The notes under the pieces: generated by a model
What the model was told of the DNA's origin: nothing
What the model saw: the letters and a program-made list of their open reading frames with translations, nothing else
Databases searched by the model: none
Source: Planoprotostelium fungivorum
Lineage: Eukaryota > Evosea > Variosea > Cavosteliida > Cavosteliaceae
Reading direction: 5' to 3'
Assembly (NCBI GenBank): GCA_003024175.1
Contig: MDYQ01000099.1
Span: forward strand, 32,568-96,567
DNA length: 64,000 bases
In this document: positions 23,101 through 35,200 of the stretch, piece after piece
Layout of the letters: every line of letters begins with the position of its first letter
Position numbering within the stretch: position 1 is the stretch's first letter
Program-made: the position numbers and the translations under genes

Positions 23101-24216
23101 CTTAGTCTACATTTCCTTGTAATTCTTACGTACCTCACCCCATGGAAATGAGGAAACTGACCTGGCACCCTCCCTAAATGAGATATGACCCCGGAGATTC
23201 TCACCTATGCTATTTTCTTAGCGTACATTGTCACTTTTCTCTGTTATGAAAGTCCGGACGAAAAATCTGAAACCATTTTTGGGTAGCCCATGTGTTTTTC
23301 TACCTGGGTAGAGTGTCATCAATGTCCTGACGCCCTCCCCAACTTGTGATAAGTGCCCATGTGCGTTAATTTTTTTAACGCACGTCATACTTTCTGACCT
23401 GATTCTGAGTCTCTGAGATGCGCTGATTCCAATGGTATGTCACACGGGTCACAAAAACGATGCCCAACTTGAGCAAAGTCCATATTACGCTAACATTTAG
23501 TGTACATACACTATTATTTAGTGTAATTCTCACTTTACTCTGCTATGTTAGTCCGGACGAAAAAACTGAATACACCACCGTGTAGCCCAGGTAATTCTAC
23601 ACCTGGGTAAACTGTCATCAATGACCTGGCACCCTCCCTAAATGAGATAAGTGCCCACGTGCGCTATTTTGAAATAACGCACGCCGCATGGCCACTTATT
23701 TTCTGACCTGTTTCTGACTCAGCAAACTGCGCTGATTCCAACGGTATATGTGCCGGTTCACAAAAACTACGCCAGACTTGAACAAAGTTCATATTACCAT
23801 ACCATTCAGTGTACATACACTATTATTTAGCGTAATTCTCACTTTACTCTGATGCAAATGTCCAGACAAAACAATGGATTGCACCAGCGTGTAAGCCATG
23901 TGTCTTTCTACCTTGTTAATGTGCCATTGTGAGCTGGTACCCTCCCTAAACTATGACATGACCTCACGTGCCTCATTTCCAAATGACGCACGCCATGTGA
24001 CCACTACTTTTCTGACCTGTTTCTGACTCAGTAAACTGCGCTGATTCCATTGGTATATGTCACGGTTCACAAAAATGATGCATATAGTTATGTGCATTAA
24101 AAAATTAACGCACGCAGGCCTTTATCTCTGATGGTAACAGTTGGACTGTGGCTTAGTCTACATTTCCTTATAATTCTTATGTACCTCACCCCATGGAAAT
24201 GAGGAAACTGACCTGG
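20159..24216. repeat. Tandem satellite array with palindromic segments and assembly gaps
   Basis: Non-coding DNA built from repeated modules. Landmarks recur many times: CTTTATCTCTGATGGTAA (20162, 20606, 21239, 22186, 22838, 23068, 24119), GTCCGGACGAAAAA, CCTGGCACCCTCCCTAAA and GCGCTGATTCCAA. Spacing is about 443 bp at the left end and longer (to about 1 kb) farther right, where extra related modules are inserted, so it looks like a higher-order array of diverged monomers of roughly 200-220 bp. Each module has a palindrome of the type GTGCGTTA-(T/A)n-TAACGCAC. Single N bases at 21184, 22336 and 22937 mark joins. The open frames across it repeat with the array and are not credible genes. Confidence 0.85.
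21680..21874 (-). mobile_element. Truncated inverted copy of the small TIR element, inserted in the satellite
   Basis: About 195 bp that match, on the opposite strand, the first 195 bp of the element at 24217-24743, ending in TGACCATACACCAC. It splits a satellite module: other copies read TTTAGTG directly followed by TACATACACT, whereas here the element lies between the two. The other terminus and the rest of the element are absent. I see no target duplication. Confidence 0.7.
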
Positions 24217-24743
24217 TGTGGTGTATGGTCACTACATAAGAACCAAACAGTTCAATGAGTCTCTGTTTATAAAGAATGATTTCAAACCAAAGAAAGCCAA
24301 GGTGTTCCTTTTCAATGAACATGCATTGAATGTGTTTCTTGCTTGCTGAGTTTTCACTGACTTTTCTCCAAGTTTTCCAATTAGTCAATGATGTCAAATG
24401 TTGGACACAACAGGTCTCTTAACACTATAGGATGATGCATTATGCTCTGAAAGTACTCTATGTGCTGTTGGATTGATTTTTTGAAAAGTTTTTTGTACTC
24501 TTGGTGATGATTTTTACAAAAAGCTAAACAGCAGAAGCAATTTAGCTCTGATACTGGGAGTGCTTAAGCAATATTGCTCTGCAGAGGAATCAGATGATCC
24601 ATACAATATGCACTTATGGTCACAGATTGATCCCATAGTTGTTGGTAAAGCTAAAGCGATTTAGCTGAAATGATGAATGCGATTTAGCCCAATGTTGCGT
24701 ATAAACCCTGCCTCTTAGCCACCACCCCTGACCATACACCACA
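24217..24743. mobile_element. Non-autonomous TIR (MITE-like) element
   Basis: A 527-bp segment bounded by perfect 15-bp inverted repeats TGTGGTGTATGGTCA (24217-24231) and its complement (24729-24743). It interrupts the satellite: the left flank stops inside the CCTGGCACCC block and the right flank resumes in a decayed module. No transposase frame is visible. The interior holds repeated AGCGATTTAGC-like words (about 24650-24690). A truncated relative in the opposite orientation lies at 21680-21874, so at least two copies exist nearby. No clear target-site duplication; the flanks suggest a deletion at or after insertion. Confidence 0.7.
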
Positions 24744-24930
24744 AATAATATATCATTGATGCCATGTATCTCTCATTTATCAATGTGTATTTGTCTCAAG
24801 TCTCCTACTAATGAGACAGGACCCGTGTGTGCAATTTTTAAATGCACACTATTTGATCTCTTACTTTATGACATATTGCTGTTCTGTGAGATTAGCAGTA
24901 GTATGTGTATGAATCAATCATGGTTTCAAA
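24744..24930. repeat. Decayed satellite module at the right edge of the array
   Basis: Word order follows the satellite (GCCATGT-TCTCTC, ATCAATGTGT, then a palindromic GTGTGTGCA/TGCACAC pair and a tract like the CTGACCTG block) but with many substitutions. It looks like an old copy that has escaped homogenisation. Confidence 0.5.
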
Positions 24931-26355
24931 TATTGACAGAGGGACATCTTGCATACACAAGACAGACTTTGTTCCTCTCTCTTGTTTGCTTTGTGTTCTC
25001 TCTTTTGTTTGATGGTATTATATGTCTACCCTTCTGAGAGCTTTATTATACAAGGGCAGATCTCCCACCCTTGACAACTTGCTTCATCTACCTCAGAGCC
25101 ACAGCACTGCAGAAGAAGGCCCACTGTGAAATTGCATCAGTCACTAAGACAGTCAGCCAAATCACCCTGACCTCAACCTGCTTCAAATATACTACATTAC
25201 ATGTAGAAGTGTGTAGTTGTTTTGTCCAGAGGGTTATTCTTTCTCTGAGATGCAATGCATGGTGGAGATCACCTCACGTGATTTGCTGTGAAAGATGAAG
25301 GATTTTTTAGTACAAATCTCGATGTTTATGGCTTTCCAAGTGAGCGATTTGTGATTGATGTCAGAGCGGATATGATTATCATACCCATCTTGATTGTGGT
25401 GTATCAAGGGATATAGAGAGGTAGCGGTGGTCTGATACAGCGAGATTGGCCAACTGGTGAGCTAATGTGATATGACATTTCAAATGTGTGTCTAAAATTG
25501 CTCTGGTCGAAGCTCTTCTCCTATGTTCTGAGTCAAGAAGCAGAAAGCGGAGGGTTTTTCGTAGATCTTGTTGATGGAAGCCGATGATTTCACTGCATAT
25601 CGTCGTTTTTTTCAAGCTGCCGATCTTATATCGTCTGAAAGGTCGATCTAATAATGTTTCTATGTCCTTTCTCTCTTTCTTCTATTCTTCTTTCTTTTCT
25701 CGTGGTAAAAAAAAGTGGACAGCCCAGGGTCCGATCACTGGTGTCACAAGGCCAAACAAGGCGAGTGAGCAACCAGCTCGGCCACTGGAGCTGCCCGACT
25801 GCGAACCCAAAACTCGAAGCAAGACCCGAATTATAATTTTTGGCGCCAAATTCACGTCCCCAAGAGCGCTGTTCAACAACTTCTCTGTCAGAGGATCGTT
25901 CCCTCCTACATCAAGACAAGTCCTTGGATTTCTGTTGTTGCTCAATCTCAAATTGACGGGATGATTTGGTCAACTCATACCTGAGAAAGACAAGAGGGAG
26001 AAACGTTGAGGCAGTAGACTCTACGTCAACTCACTGATTGACGCCATTCGGTTGCACGAGCGACTTTTGGATCAAACGCCCATTGTTGATTTTTTCAGCA
26101 CTTCGCTTTGAGGTGTCACATTTTAGATGGGCAATTATGATGTGGAATGGAATAGATGTGCAGCGATCTGCACAGTCACGTCAGAGCTGCAAGAATAAAG
26201 GAATTTTAAACAATACAGATTATTTCGTGTCTCCACTTTGCTAAGTGGAGCAAGTCGAGAGTTGCCCTTGTAATCTGTATCAGAATAATCTCTATGCTTT
26301 ATTCTATTTCTGACTCTACTATTACGTTTCACGCTCCAGATATCAAATACCTCCA
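24931..26355. other. Gene-poor stretch, no gene recognised
   Basis: About 1.4 kb between the satellite and the CARMIL-like gene. A minus-strand frame at 25379-25615 (78 codons, starts MKKTTICSEIIGF) has a plausible start but no recognisable domain, and a minus frame at 25682-25951 overlaps a possible structured RNA (see findings). I do not support either as a gene. Base composition is more AT-rich than in the flanking genes. Confidence 0.4.
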
Positions 26356-29300
26356 TTAAAACTCAGGGGGAGGAGGTGGGAGAGGTGTATCAGACATGTC
26401 GTGTCCATGGCTCTCGTAGGAGAGGGGGACAGGGGTGTCGTTCCATTCATCGCTCTGTGTCTCCTTTGGTGCAACCCCCATGGACCACGTGGACTCACCC
26501 CTGCTCAATACAGGCGTGGGCGTGTGTGACCCTACATCCCTCAGACGTGTTTCTTTCATTCTAACCCACCGTGAGATGCAGTGGTGGAGTAGTCGTCTTG
26601 AGTGACGTGACCGGAGGACCAAGTCGAGTGAGTTGTCTCCTGAATCGTTGAATGATGTGTGGTCTCTTGAACGGACGAATGATGAGAGGGTGCCATGGGT
26701 GTCCACGTGTGGTGGCTTGGATTGGGTACATAGTTGGTGGACTCAGGCTCGTACGGCTGTCGAGTCCTTCAGCTTTCATCAACCCATCCGCTCACCTGTT
26801 CTTCAAATTCACTGAGAGTCACGGAGGTGGTGATGTAGTTGCCTCCCACGGTGGATGGAACTTGAGGTAAGACGGACGTGTGTTCAGGTGTGACGTATCG
26901 ATGGCTTCGAATGGCCTTGTACTCGTCGTACTGCTGTGTGTACGTGATCACGTTGGCGTCCAATCTGGATCTCATCTGCATGATCAACTCCAGGATGTGG
27001 CCTCTCCTCGATACCTCTGCCCTCGTTCAGCGATTGAAGACGGTCGATTCAAACGAGAGAGAGAGGGAGATGGTGGACTCACCCTCTGCACCGAGTATCT
27101 TCTCCGTGTCGATGGGGAGTGGCATCTTCAAGAGAGAAGTGCTGCGTATGACACCGTTCTTGAGGGCAGAGAATCCCACGGGACCGTACTTGTTATCGTC
27201 CACGTTGAATTCGTAGAGTTGGGTGTTGCTTCGAATGAACATGGCAACGTGCATGGCCCCTCGATCTCCCAATTGGTTGTCTGTTCCGTGTCAATCTTCT
27301 CATCCGGGAAATAAGTCTTCTCGTTTAGGAGAGAGAGGATGTGAATACACACGAGAGACGTTGAGCGAGCGTAGGGACAAGTGGAGGGCGTTGATGTGTG
27401 CCAATACGGGAAGAATATTTCCCTTTCCCCATCCTCGGCTCAGATCGAGATCCTACTCTCATCAGTAACCGTCTCTCTTTCGATTTGTTGATGTCGTTCA
27501 GGTGATCCTGAGACACACACCTCGAGTGAACGACAGTGATCCAATAGATTCTTCAGGGGGATGGAGAGGTGGGGCTCTCTGCTCGTGTTCTTGCTGGTCA
27601 CGTTGCTGAGGTACAATCCTCTCAGTTCTGTTCTGACATCAACATACAAATATCGAATGAGAAGATGTGAGGGAGAGAAAGAGGGAGAAGATCACCTTGG
27701 AGAGTGACGAGACTGGCGATGAGCTCCGTGATGACTTCGTCCTTCATCTTGATGTCACTGAGGGAGATGCTCGTGAACTTGGGAGATGTACATCTGCGCA
27801 ACGAAGCGGCAAAGTAACGAATCCCTCGACTTCCCAGCTCGTTTCCTGAGAGGTCCAACTGTCTTCATCAGGCTCCGTCTCATGATCATTACAGATGGAG
27901 ATGATGCGATCGAGTGATCACCTCCACACGATTGAGATGAGGGTTACCAACGAGTGCCTCCTGTATGGGCTCCAGGGAGTCGTGGTTGAGAGAGCATCTG
28001 CTGAGGACGATGGAAGAGAGTGCGTAGATCTTCTCGCAGATGTAGGCGATCTGCAGACAAGATACACCCGTGTCCACGTGAATGCCCGACAGATCTAATC
28101 GAGTGAGGTGATCCTGGTGGCGGATCGAAGGGGAGGCAGACAAGAGGAGTCCACTCCTGACGTCGCGTGAGGTTCATCCGAAAGAAAAATTCACCTCGCC
28201 ACGTTGAAGGTGCGGAGTCTTCCCTCTCTGCGTAATTGGATCATCCAGTTCTCCAGGGCAACCGTTCCTTCTCTGTCCATGCTGTTTCCCTGTTCGACTC
28301 AGTCTCTCTTCTCGTGAATGGAACGAGACACGGTGGTGTGTGGATGGATGTGGATGTCGTGGTAGAATGAATGGTGACTCACAGACAGATCGAGATGTTC
28401 CAAGGAGAGAGACACGGCCCAATTGTGGGCGAGACCGGCAAAGAGAGCTGCGACACCTCTGGGAGCGATGGAGCAGTTGGGCAACTCGAGGTGAGTGAGT
28501 GAGTGATCGAAGGTGGAGAGGGCCATGGCCAGAGAGGCCACCGCTCTGCTGGTGAAGGTGCTGTCGGAGATTCTGATCATCGAGATCTGTTCGTGTCATC
28601 GAGAGGAGAGAAGAGAGATCACACGTTATTCTTTGTGTTGGCACCCAGAGATGAGCCGAGTTCGCACCACAGTCTCTCGTCGCCTGCCACTTCTTCCAGG
28701 TCGATACGGGTCAGGCAGGTGTTGTTCCTGTTCTCCGTCAGTTCTTCATCTACAACGAGCCGGGGTGAGGTGTGGAGAGAGGAAGTACCTGAGGACGTCG
28801 GCCATGAGGAAGACGAGTTCCTTCCTGGGGTATCTGTGTAGTTTGATGCTCTTGAAGTAGGTATCAAAGCGTAGAGCAGCCATGACGGGCCACAAGTTGA
28901 GAGCGGCCTCTGATCTGGGATCGATGCCCGGTACTTGAGTCAGGTCCATGTCTCTGCTCTCTGTCAGTCTCTTCTTCTCTCGTCTGATTCTCTATCATCG
29001 TGTGTGATCGTGTCACCTGTCGCTGTAGTAATAGAGGGCCTCTAGATAGTACAGGAATTCTGGGTGGGGAGGGAACATGTAATAATTGCACCACGCCCGG
29101 TAGATCTTCAGGAAGGCTTGGCTGGGCTCGATGACTGTTAACCATTCAGTTCAACGGTTCACGTGATGTTCTATAAAAAGTAATGAGTTGGGTCTTTCTG
29201 TTTCTCTCGTTCACCTGGTGGTTCATTGGTGGCCAGATCACTGAAGACGTTAATCACGAGAAAGATGCAGATGGAGATATGGAGCGACGTACATTCCACC

Positions 29301-30026
29301 CATGTGGATGCCACAGGCAAATTCGGGAGGGAAGTTCATGGAGATGTTCTGGTAGGCATTGATGATGGATGCACAGAGGGGGACGGTCAGACCTGGACCA
29401 CACTGGAAACTGATGACGTCCACGCTAGTCAATGGCTGGAGATCGATCAGTCCTTGTCGGCAGACGCTTGAGATATGACAAGGATGTGACACGATGGTAC
29501 CTCTTCCTTCTTCTCCTCTTCTTTCGGTCTCTCTGGGGTCACTGTTGGTTGTCCTTTGGCTGCTGGAGGGGGAGCGATGTTTATGGAGGACATGGAGGTG
29601 GCCAACAACCCCATCTTGTAGACGATGCGAGGTTGTCTCGGTGGTCGAAACTTGACGGTTAAGACAGAACCCTGACTAGACTCTATCTTGAGGATGTCGT
29701 AGAGGTGAAAATCTCGAGGCTTTGAAAATCAGTTTGTGATTTCGAATGAGAATGGAAGAATCACCTGGTTTTGGATGGACTTAGAGGAGCCACCAAAGAT
29801 GAAGAAACGGAATTGAGTGATGACCAATAATCTACGAGAAGCACTGGTTCCAAAGAATCCCTTTTTCTGCTCCATGGCCGAGTGGCACGCTACGTAGGCA
29901 TCGTTCGGATGATACTTCTGAATGTATCCCTGAAGAAAGACTGTCCGGAGATGAGAGGAATGTCTACGAGGATGCTGACTCACCTATCTCCTCCTCAGAG
30001 GGCGGTTGCAGCTGTGATGCTGTCAT
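26356..30026 (-). CDS. CARMIL-like leucine-rich-repeat protein
   Basis: Large multi-exon LRR protein. Start ATG 30024-30026 (MTASQLQPPSEEEI). The first exons encode a PH-like segment (GFFGTSASRRLLVITQFRFF, then DFHLYDILKIESSQGSVLTV). A linker containing INAYQNISMNFPPEF follows, then at least a dozen RI-type LRRs, for example LTHLELPNCSIAPRGVAALF, LTRLDLSG and LYEFNVDDNKYGPVGFSALK, ending near LLKMPLPIDTEKI, a phrase typical of the last CARMIL repeats. A helical region and a proline-rich tail (DTPLPPPPPEF) complete it; stop 26356-26358. CARMIL proteins were found in amoebae and link capping protein, Arp2/3 and myosin I at the leading edge. I did not find a clear capping-protein-binding motif, so the call is family-level only. 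Around 15 introns of 40-60 nt. Confidence 0.7.
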
Positions 30027-30173
30027 GCTCTTCTCAAATGCGGGTCCTCTACCTCGCCGCGGTCTACACCCGAGATGATTTTTTGTTCCCCTTTTTCGAA
30101 GAACAATAGCAAAATGACGAGAAGCACAACCTCTTTCCCTCTGGATAATGAGAAAACCTTCAGTTCATTCCAT

Positions 30174-30995
30174 TTATTCGTATGGTGCGTAAGCCTTCTT
30201 GACGCTCTCCCGTTCAGCCACAGCGGTAGCCCATTTTTGTACGTGAGGGTAGGAAGACAAGTCCACCTTTGCAACATGAGCGATCTTGACCCAGGGGTAC
30301 CATGCAATGTCTGCCAGGGTGAAAGCGTGAGTTGCCACGAATCCTCCCGTGGTAGCCAATTTCTTCTCCAAGACCTGAAGAGGATCAGCGATGTGACGAG
30401 ATAGATGGCGATGTGTTGAGGTCGTACCTGGTAGATTCGGTTCGTCTCCTTGACGTATCTCTCCAGGGCAGCGGGGTTGGTCTGATCGTAGAGGATGAAC
30501 CAGTTGGCATTACCTGTCAAGAGTTCAGCATCTTGTGACGCGAAGATGAAGTACCTTGGCTGGGTCCCTGGCCGGAGATCTGGTAGGCGATCCACTGGTT
30601 GATGATGGATTGTTCCTCCAACTTGGCGGGCCACAGATGGTGCTTCGTGTCGTATTTACCAGCGAGGTAGAGGAGAATGGCTCCAGATTCCCAGACAGTA
30701 AAGTCGTTGTTCTGCATTCTGTCAGTGCGATCTCTCATTCGTTACGTCTTCACATTGGGATCGACGATGGCGGGGATGCGTCCGTTAGGGTTGATGGCCA
30801 GGAAATCTGCTGCCTTTACTCCGTTGGGTCCATCTCCAAACTCTTTCCAGACGTTCGTGTAGGGGATGCCTAACTCTTCCAGTAAGATGGCCACTTTGTA
30901 TCCTGTCTCTCGTCAGTATTGATGGTGAGAGATTGTCAGTCACCGTTAGGTCCCTTCTTGTGGGAGTAGAGGGTGATGGGCTTCAGTTCAGACAT
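30174..30995 (-). CDS. Glutathione S-transferase, Ure2/nu-class type
   Basis: Cytosolic GST-fold protein. ATG 30993-30995 gives [17 protein letters not shown], which with [15 protein letters not shown] is the N-terminal signature of Ure2-like/YfcG-type GSTs. The thioredoxin-fold domain continues with [17 protein letters not shown] and [18 protein letters not shown] (ES for glutathione). The helical domain includes [20 protein letters not shown] and [13 protein letters not shown]. Ends KKAYAPYE, stop 30174-30176. Five exons. These enzymes often use an Asn or Thr near the N-terminus rather than Tyr, and act as disulfide-bond reductases; the substrate here is unknown. Confidence 0.9.
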
Positions 30996-31167
30996 GTTTG
31001 TGTAGTTGTGGTTGAAGTTGTGACACGGTTTCTGGGTCGAGTGGTTGCCACGTCAATTCTCTCGTTATGGTGTCGTCACTCGAGTTGATACCGCCAGGCT
31101 GGTTCATTTGAAATCTCATCAGGCGTGACGTTGTGGATCTCATTTTACGTAATATTCGAAATTGAAT

Positions 31168-31493
31168 TCAAAATTTTATTCCCAACTTCTTCCCCTTCTT
31201 CTCCTCCTTGGCGAGTTTGTTCAGATTCTTCTGCATGTCCTTCTCTGATAGACCGCTGTACATGTGTTCGTTGAGAAGTGCATCGATGGATGATGCATCT
31301 TTGTGTGTAGATTTCTCTTTACTGAGTTTGTTCTCTTTGTCTTGGCTCATCGCTTCAGAGTACATGTGCTCACTGAGGAGTGTGTTGGACATCGTTCTGC
31401 CAACTGTCTCAGTTCAGTGGACTGCTAGGACCACACAAGGTGATCACCTTCGTGCTTTTTGTGAGAGGAAGAAGTAGTTACAGGTTTAGACAT
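31168..31493 (-). CDS. Small charged protein with duplicated LL-EHMYS motif, function unknown
   Basis: Two exons. Exon 1 starts MSKPVTTSSSHKKHE (ATG 31491-31493); an intron of about 44 nt (phase 1) joins it to VGRTMSNTLLSEHMYSEA. The product is about 93 residues, highly charged, with two copies of the same element: LLSEHMYSEAMSQ and LLNEHMYSGLSEK, 36 residues apart. It ends with a lysine-rich stretch, KEEKKGKKLGIKF. No signal peptide or TM helix. I do not recognise the family. The duplicated motif and the in-frame splice support a real gene. It lies 170 bp from the GST start, same strand. Confidence 0.6.
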
Positions 31494-32209
31494 GTTTGTT
31501 CGGATGGTGATGATGATCTGATGCTCAAAGCCTGTCCCCTCCTCGGGGTCGGGTCGGCATGGTTCTGCACTCACGGAAGTTTGTCGAGGTGCTCCTTCCG
31601 ATACTTCCACTTCTGCCTGTGATCCCCGCATCGCGATCCATCACATCGGAAAGCCAAAGCATGGAGGACTACCTCTAAGTGGTTGCTGATGTCGAGTGCA
31701 AATATCATTCAACTCTCAAAATGTCTTTCAGACGTGGAGATGGACTTCTGCACTCTCCCTTGTCGTTTATGGAATCAAAGTATCTCCCCGAGTGTGACCA
31801 TCATCGTGATATCTATTGCAGGCGCACACCTTGAGACGGTGCGTAAAGGCTCATCTTGGCTGTCTATGTGAATATCGTGATCACCCTTCTTTTATGACCA
31901 CTCAGCTGTTGGACACCCATGGGTTGATCTCGCGGACGCCTCGGAATCTTCCAATCCAAGCTCGCAAGATTGGGTGTCCTGAAGAGTGTGTACATCTTCC
32001 GCACTGTTCGTATCATACTGTAATGATTGAGACCGTTGATACACTGTATTCACACGGTGGCTGGAGGTGCATCTGTAGCTCTGAATCGATATGTGTTGTA
32101 TTCTTGCGAACCCTCCAATCTGGCTCGCGAGAAACGAGCAAGTCATATTGATGTCATCCCGCTATCCATGGCGGGTAGACCCGAGGGAACGAACAACAAC
32201 TCAAACACG
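31494..32209. other. Divergent intergenic region, no gene seen
   Basis: About 716 bp between the small EHMYS gene (minus) and the LRR-GPS receptor (plus). It should hold both promoters. Frames on either strand are short and show no domain. No repeat or obvious regulatory box noticed. Confidence 0.5.
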
Positions 32210-35200
32210 ATGAGGCTGGTTCGTTGGCCTCTCACCTTGTTTCTCTTATTAGCGGGATCACATGGGGTTTCGTCTGACCTTCTCCCAGTGATGAAACAGA
32301 TCTGGAGTGTCTTGGGAGGTGAGACGAGATGATGGTGAGAGGAGATCCTGAAAGGAAGATAGGATCAAGTCAATTTTGGACAGGAACGAACGTGAGCATC
32401 TCGAGGTACTTCAGCCTCTGATTCAAACAGTTTTGCAACCCGGCTGATTTCATCGGTGTTCAATGCTCATCACAGGGTTGGCCCATCTCTCTGAAACTCT
32501 CCAAACAAGGTACCAAATTTTGGTCGCTCACAAATAATAATAATGGGTAGGTCTTACCGGCCCCATTCCACAGGCGATCGGACAGCTGACCAATCTCACT
32601 ATCCTCTTTCTGGATAACAACTACCTGGGGGGTTCAACCATCCCTGATTCCATCGGCAATCTCACGCATTTAGAAAGTTTAGACCTTAGTTCTAGCGGAC
32701 TGAGCGGTTCATTACCTTCCTCTCTCGGACGTCTTCAGAAATTACAGAACATCAACCTCCTAAACTCTGGACAGACGGGCAGCATCGAACCTCTTCTCCG
32801 CATCTCTTCGCTCGTCAGAGTTGAATTAGGAGGTTGCCATCTCTCCGGTCCTATCCCTGATCTCTTGGGGAACTGGCCTAATGTGACCTACCTGTCCGTC
32901 TGGAGGAACAACCTCAACGGCACCATTCCTCCTTCGTTGGCCAAGATGAAGAACGTGAACTTCCTTGACTTTGGTGTGAAAACTTCCCTGAAGATGATCT
33001 CATCTCTCGCAGGTGGTAATCACTTCACCGGTTCGATCCCCGATGTCTTCGAAGGCTTCTCCAATCTCGGTTACCTCAGTTTCTGGAAGTAAGTCGAACG
33101 ACACCCTGAATCCCTCTCACCTCCATCAGCAATCAGATGAACGGCACCTTTCCCCTCTCTCTCCGGGATAGTCATCAGCTCTTTTATCTGGATCTCGCCG
33201 TCAACCAATTTGAGGGGGAAATCCCCTCCTTCGTCTCCACCTTCACCCTCCTCGCTCGTCTCAGTCTGTCCAACAACAAGTTCAGCGGTGCACCTCCCAA
33301 CGCCACCGCGCTGACCCGTCTGGATAGCTTTGCCATCGATCGCAACCAGTTCGAAGGCTCTCTCGATCTCTCTAATCTCCGACTTTTGACTTTCGTCGAC
33401 GTGTCCTACAATGGTCTCACTCAGATCGCGATCAAGGGACTATTTGTCAACGGTTCGTGCTATCTGAACAACAATCTCCTTCCCTGCTATCCTCTATACG
33501 CAACAAAATGTGAGGTGACTTACCTGCCTTGTACTGTGAAGGACAAGATCAACATGCTCTACGACAGTACGACTAAGATATCTACCGCAGAAGCTCAGGT
33601 GAGGATGTCAGGTGACGTTTGACTGAAAGGAGGCAGATCTTGTTGAATGCGACGATACAAGTCCCATCAGAGGTGAGGATCACTCTCTCGCCCACGAGAC
33701 GATCTGATGATGAACCGTAGATCATTCGAGCATTGACGGCCGTCTCCGCGGCATTGCTTCGCAACACCTCCTTCTTCTCCTTCAACCAATCCGGTATCTC
33801 TCTTCAATTGGAGACACGTAATACCAGCGATGGCAGCCATGTCTTCTCTCAGATCAACAATAGCTTCATTTCGGCCAGCTTTCCCTCATCCATCTTGAAT
33901 TCGAGCAGAGGTGATCGTCATCCCTGAACTAACACTGAATTTCGATAGTGTCTGTCTCTCTCTCCTCCGTTTCATTCAATCCCTTCTTGTCCGTGCACAA
34001 CGAAACGATGTGATGGAATGTTTCTGTGATCTCCTCTGATGTCTATTGTAGATACAGCTCCGTGGTGGGCGTGGAAGTGTATGACACGAGAGGAAATACC
34101 ATCGAGATCTCAGATAGTAGAGAGAACGTCAACATCACCATGGGAATCAACATCACCGTACCCGATGGATACGGTGAGCATTTCACACGACTCATCGTCT
34201 TCACATCGCCATCATCACGAACTGAGGAGAGAATAGATGCAGTATGTCAATATTGGAACGAGAGCAATGGTATCTGGTCCAGACAAGGCTGCACCCTCTT
34301 CATTCAAGAACAACTGAGCATCTGTCAGTGCAACCACCTCACCAATTTTTCCATCGGTGCTATCCTTCCTTTGCGGCCTGAACTGTCCAATTCATCGGAA
34401 GCCACTGCCCCCATGGCCCCAGACTCGCCTACAAAGTTGATCATCATCGTGGTAGTTTGTGGTATTGGAGGTCTATTGATGGTCGCCATCATTGCTTTTG
34501 CCACTCTCAGACTCGTGCGGGGGAGAAAGGTGATTCGAATCCATTGATTGAGGCTGAGTGGGAACAGTCGGGAGGGGTAGACATTGGCACACACGCAGAT
34601 GAAGAGGGAGGAAAGATCGAGTGGATAGAGAGAGTCTCGAAGGGCTCCAAGACTGAAGTGTGGAAGGCTATTCATAATGGAGTCACCACGGTGGCGGTAA
34701 AGAAGAGAGACGAAAAGAACATGTACCAATTGGCTCAAGAGGCCACACGACTGAAGGTGAATGAGGATGGAAGTCGATGGAAGATATACTCACTGTCACA
34801 GTCTCTGCATCATCCCAATGTGGTGATGTATCTGGGTCAGAATCTATCTGGTGAGTACATCGAGGGTGAATGTGGCTCAAACAGGAACAGAGAAATGGCT
34901 GATGATAGAGTGGATGGAGGACGGGAGCTTGTATCATTACGTGAAATCGAATCCGCTAACCAGCTACATCCTCTTCAACATGTGATCGACATCGTTCGTG
35001 ACATCAGCTTACAATGATAACAGAGCCTTCGATGTGGCCAAAGCCATGTCTTATCTATCTGAGCAGTGCATCGTGCACACTCAACTCACCCCACTTAATG
35101 TGAGATCATCCCATCGATTCCCTAGTCACTCTCGCCAGGTATTACTACGTATCGTGCATGGTACCGCCGTCGCGAAGGTCACTCACTTCGGCGAGAGCGT

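Noticed and set aside
20480-23204. Repeated open frames starting MRISGVISHLGRVPGQ in the satellite
   Set aside because: They recur only because the DNA repeats, carry no domain, and are cut by the palindromes and N bases.
20159-24216. CRISPR array
   Set aside because: Repeats are long, diverged and without unique spacers of regular size, and the DNA is eukaryotic.
25682-25951. Minus-strand 89-codon frame in the gene-poor stretch
   Set aside because: No domain, no consistent splice partners, and it overlaps the possible structured RNA.
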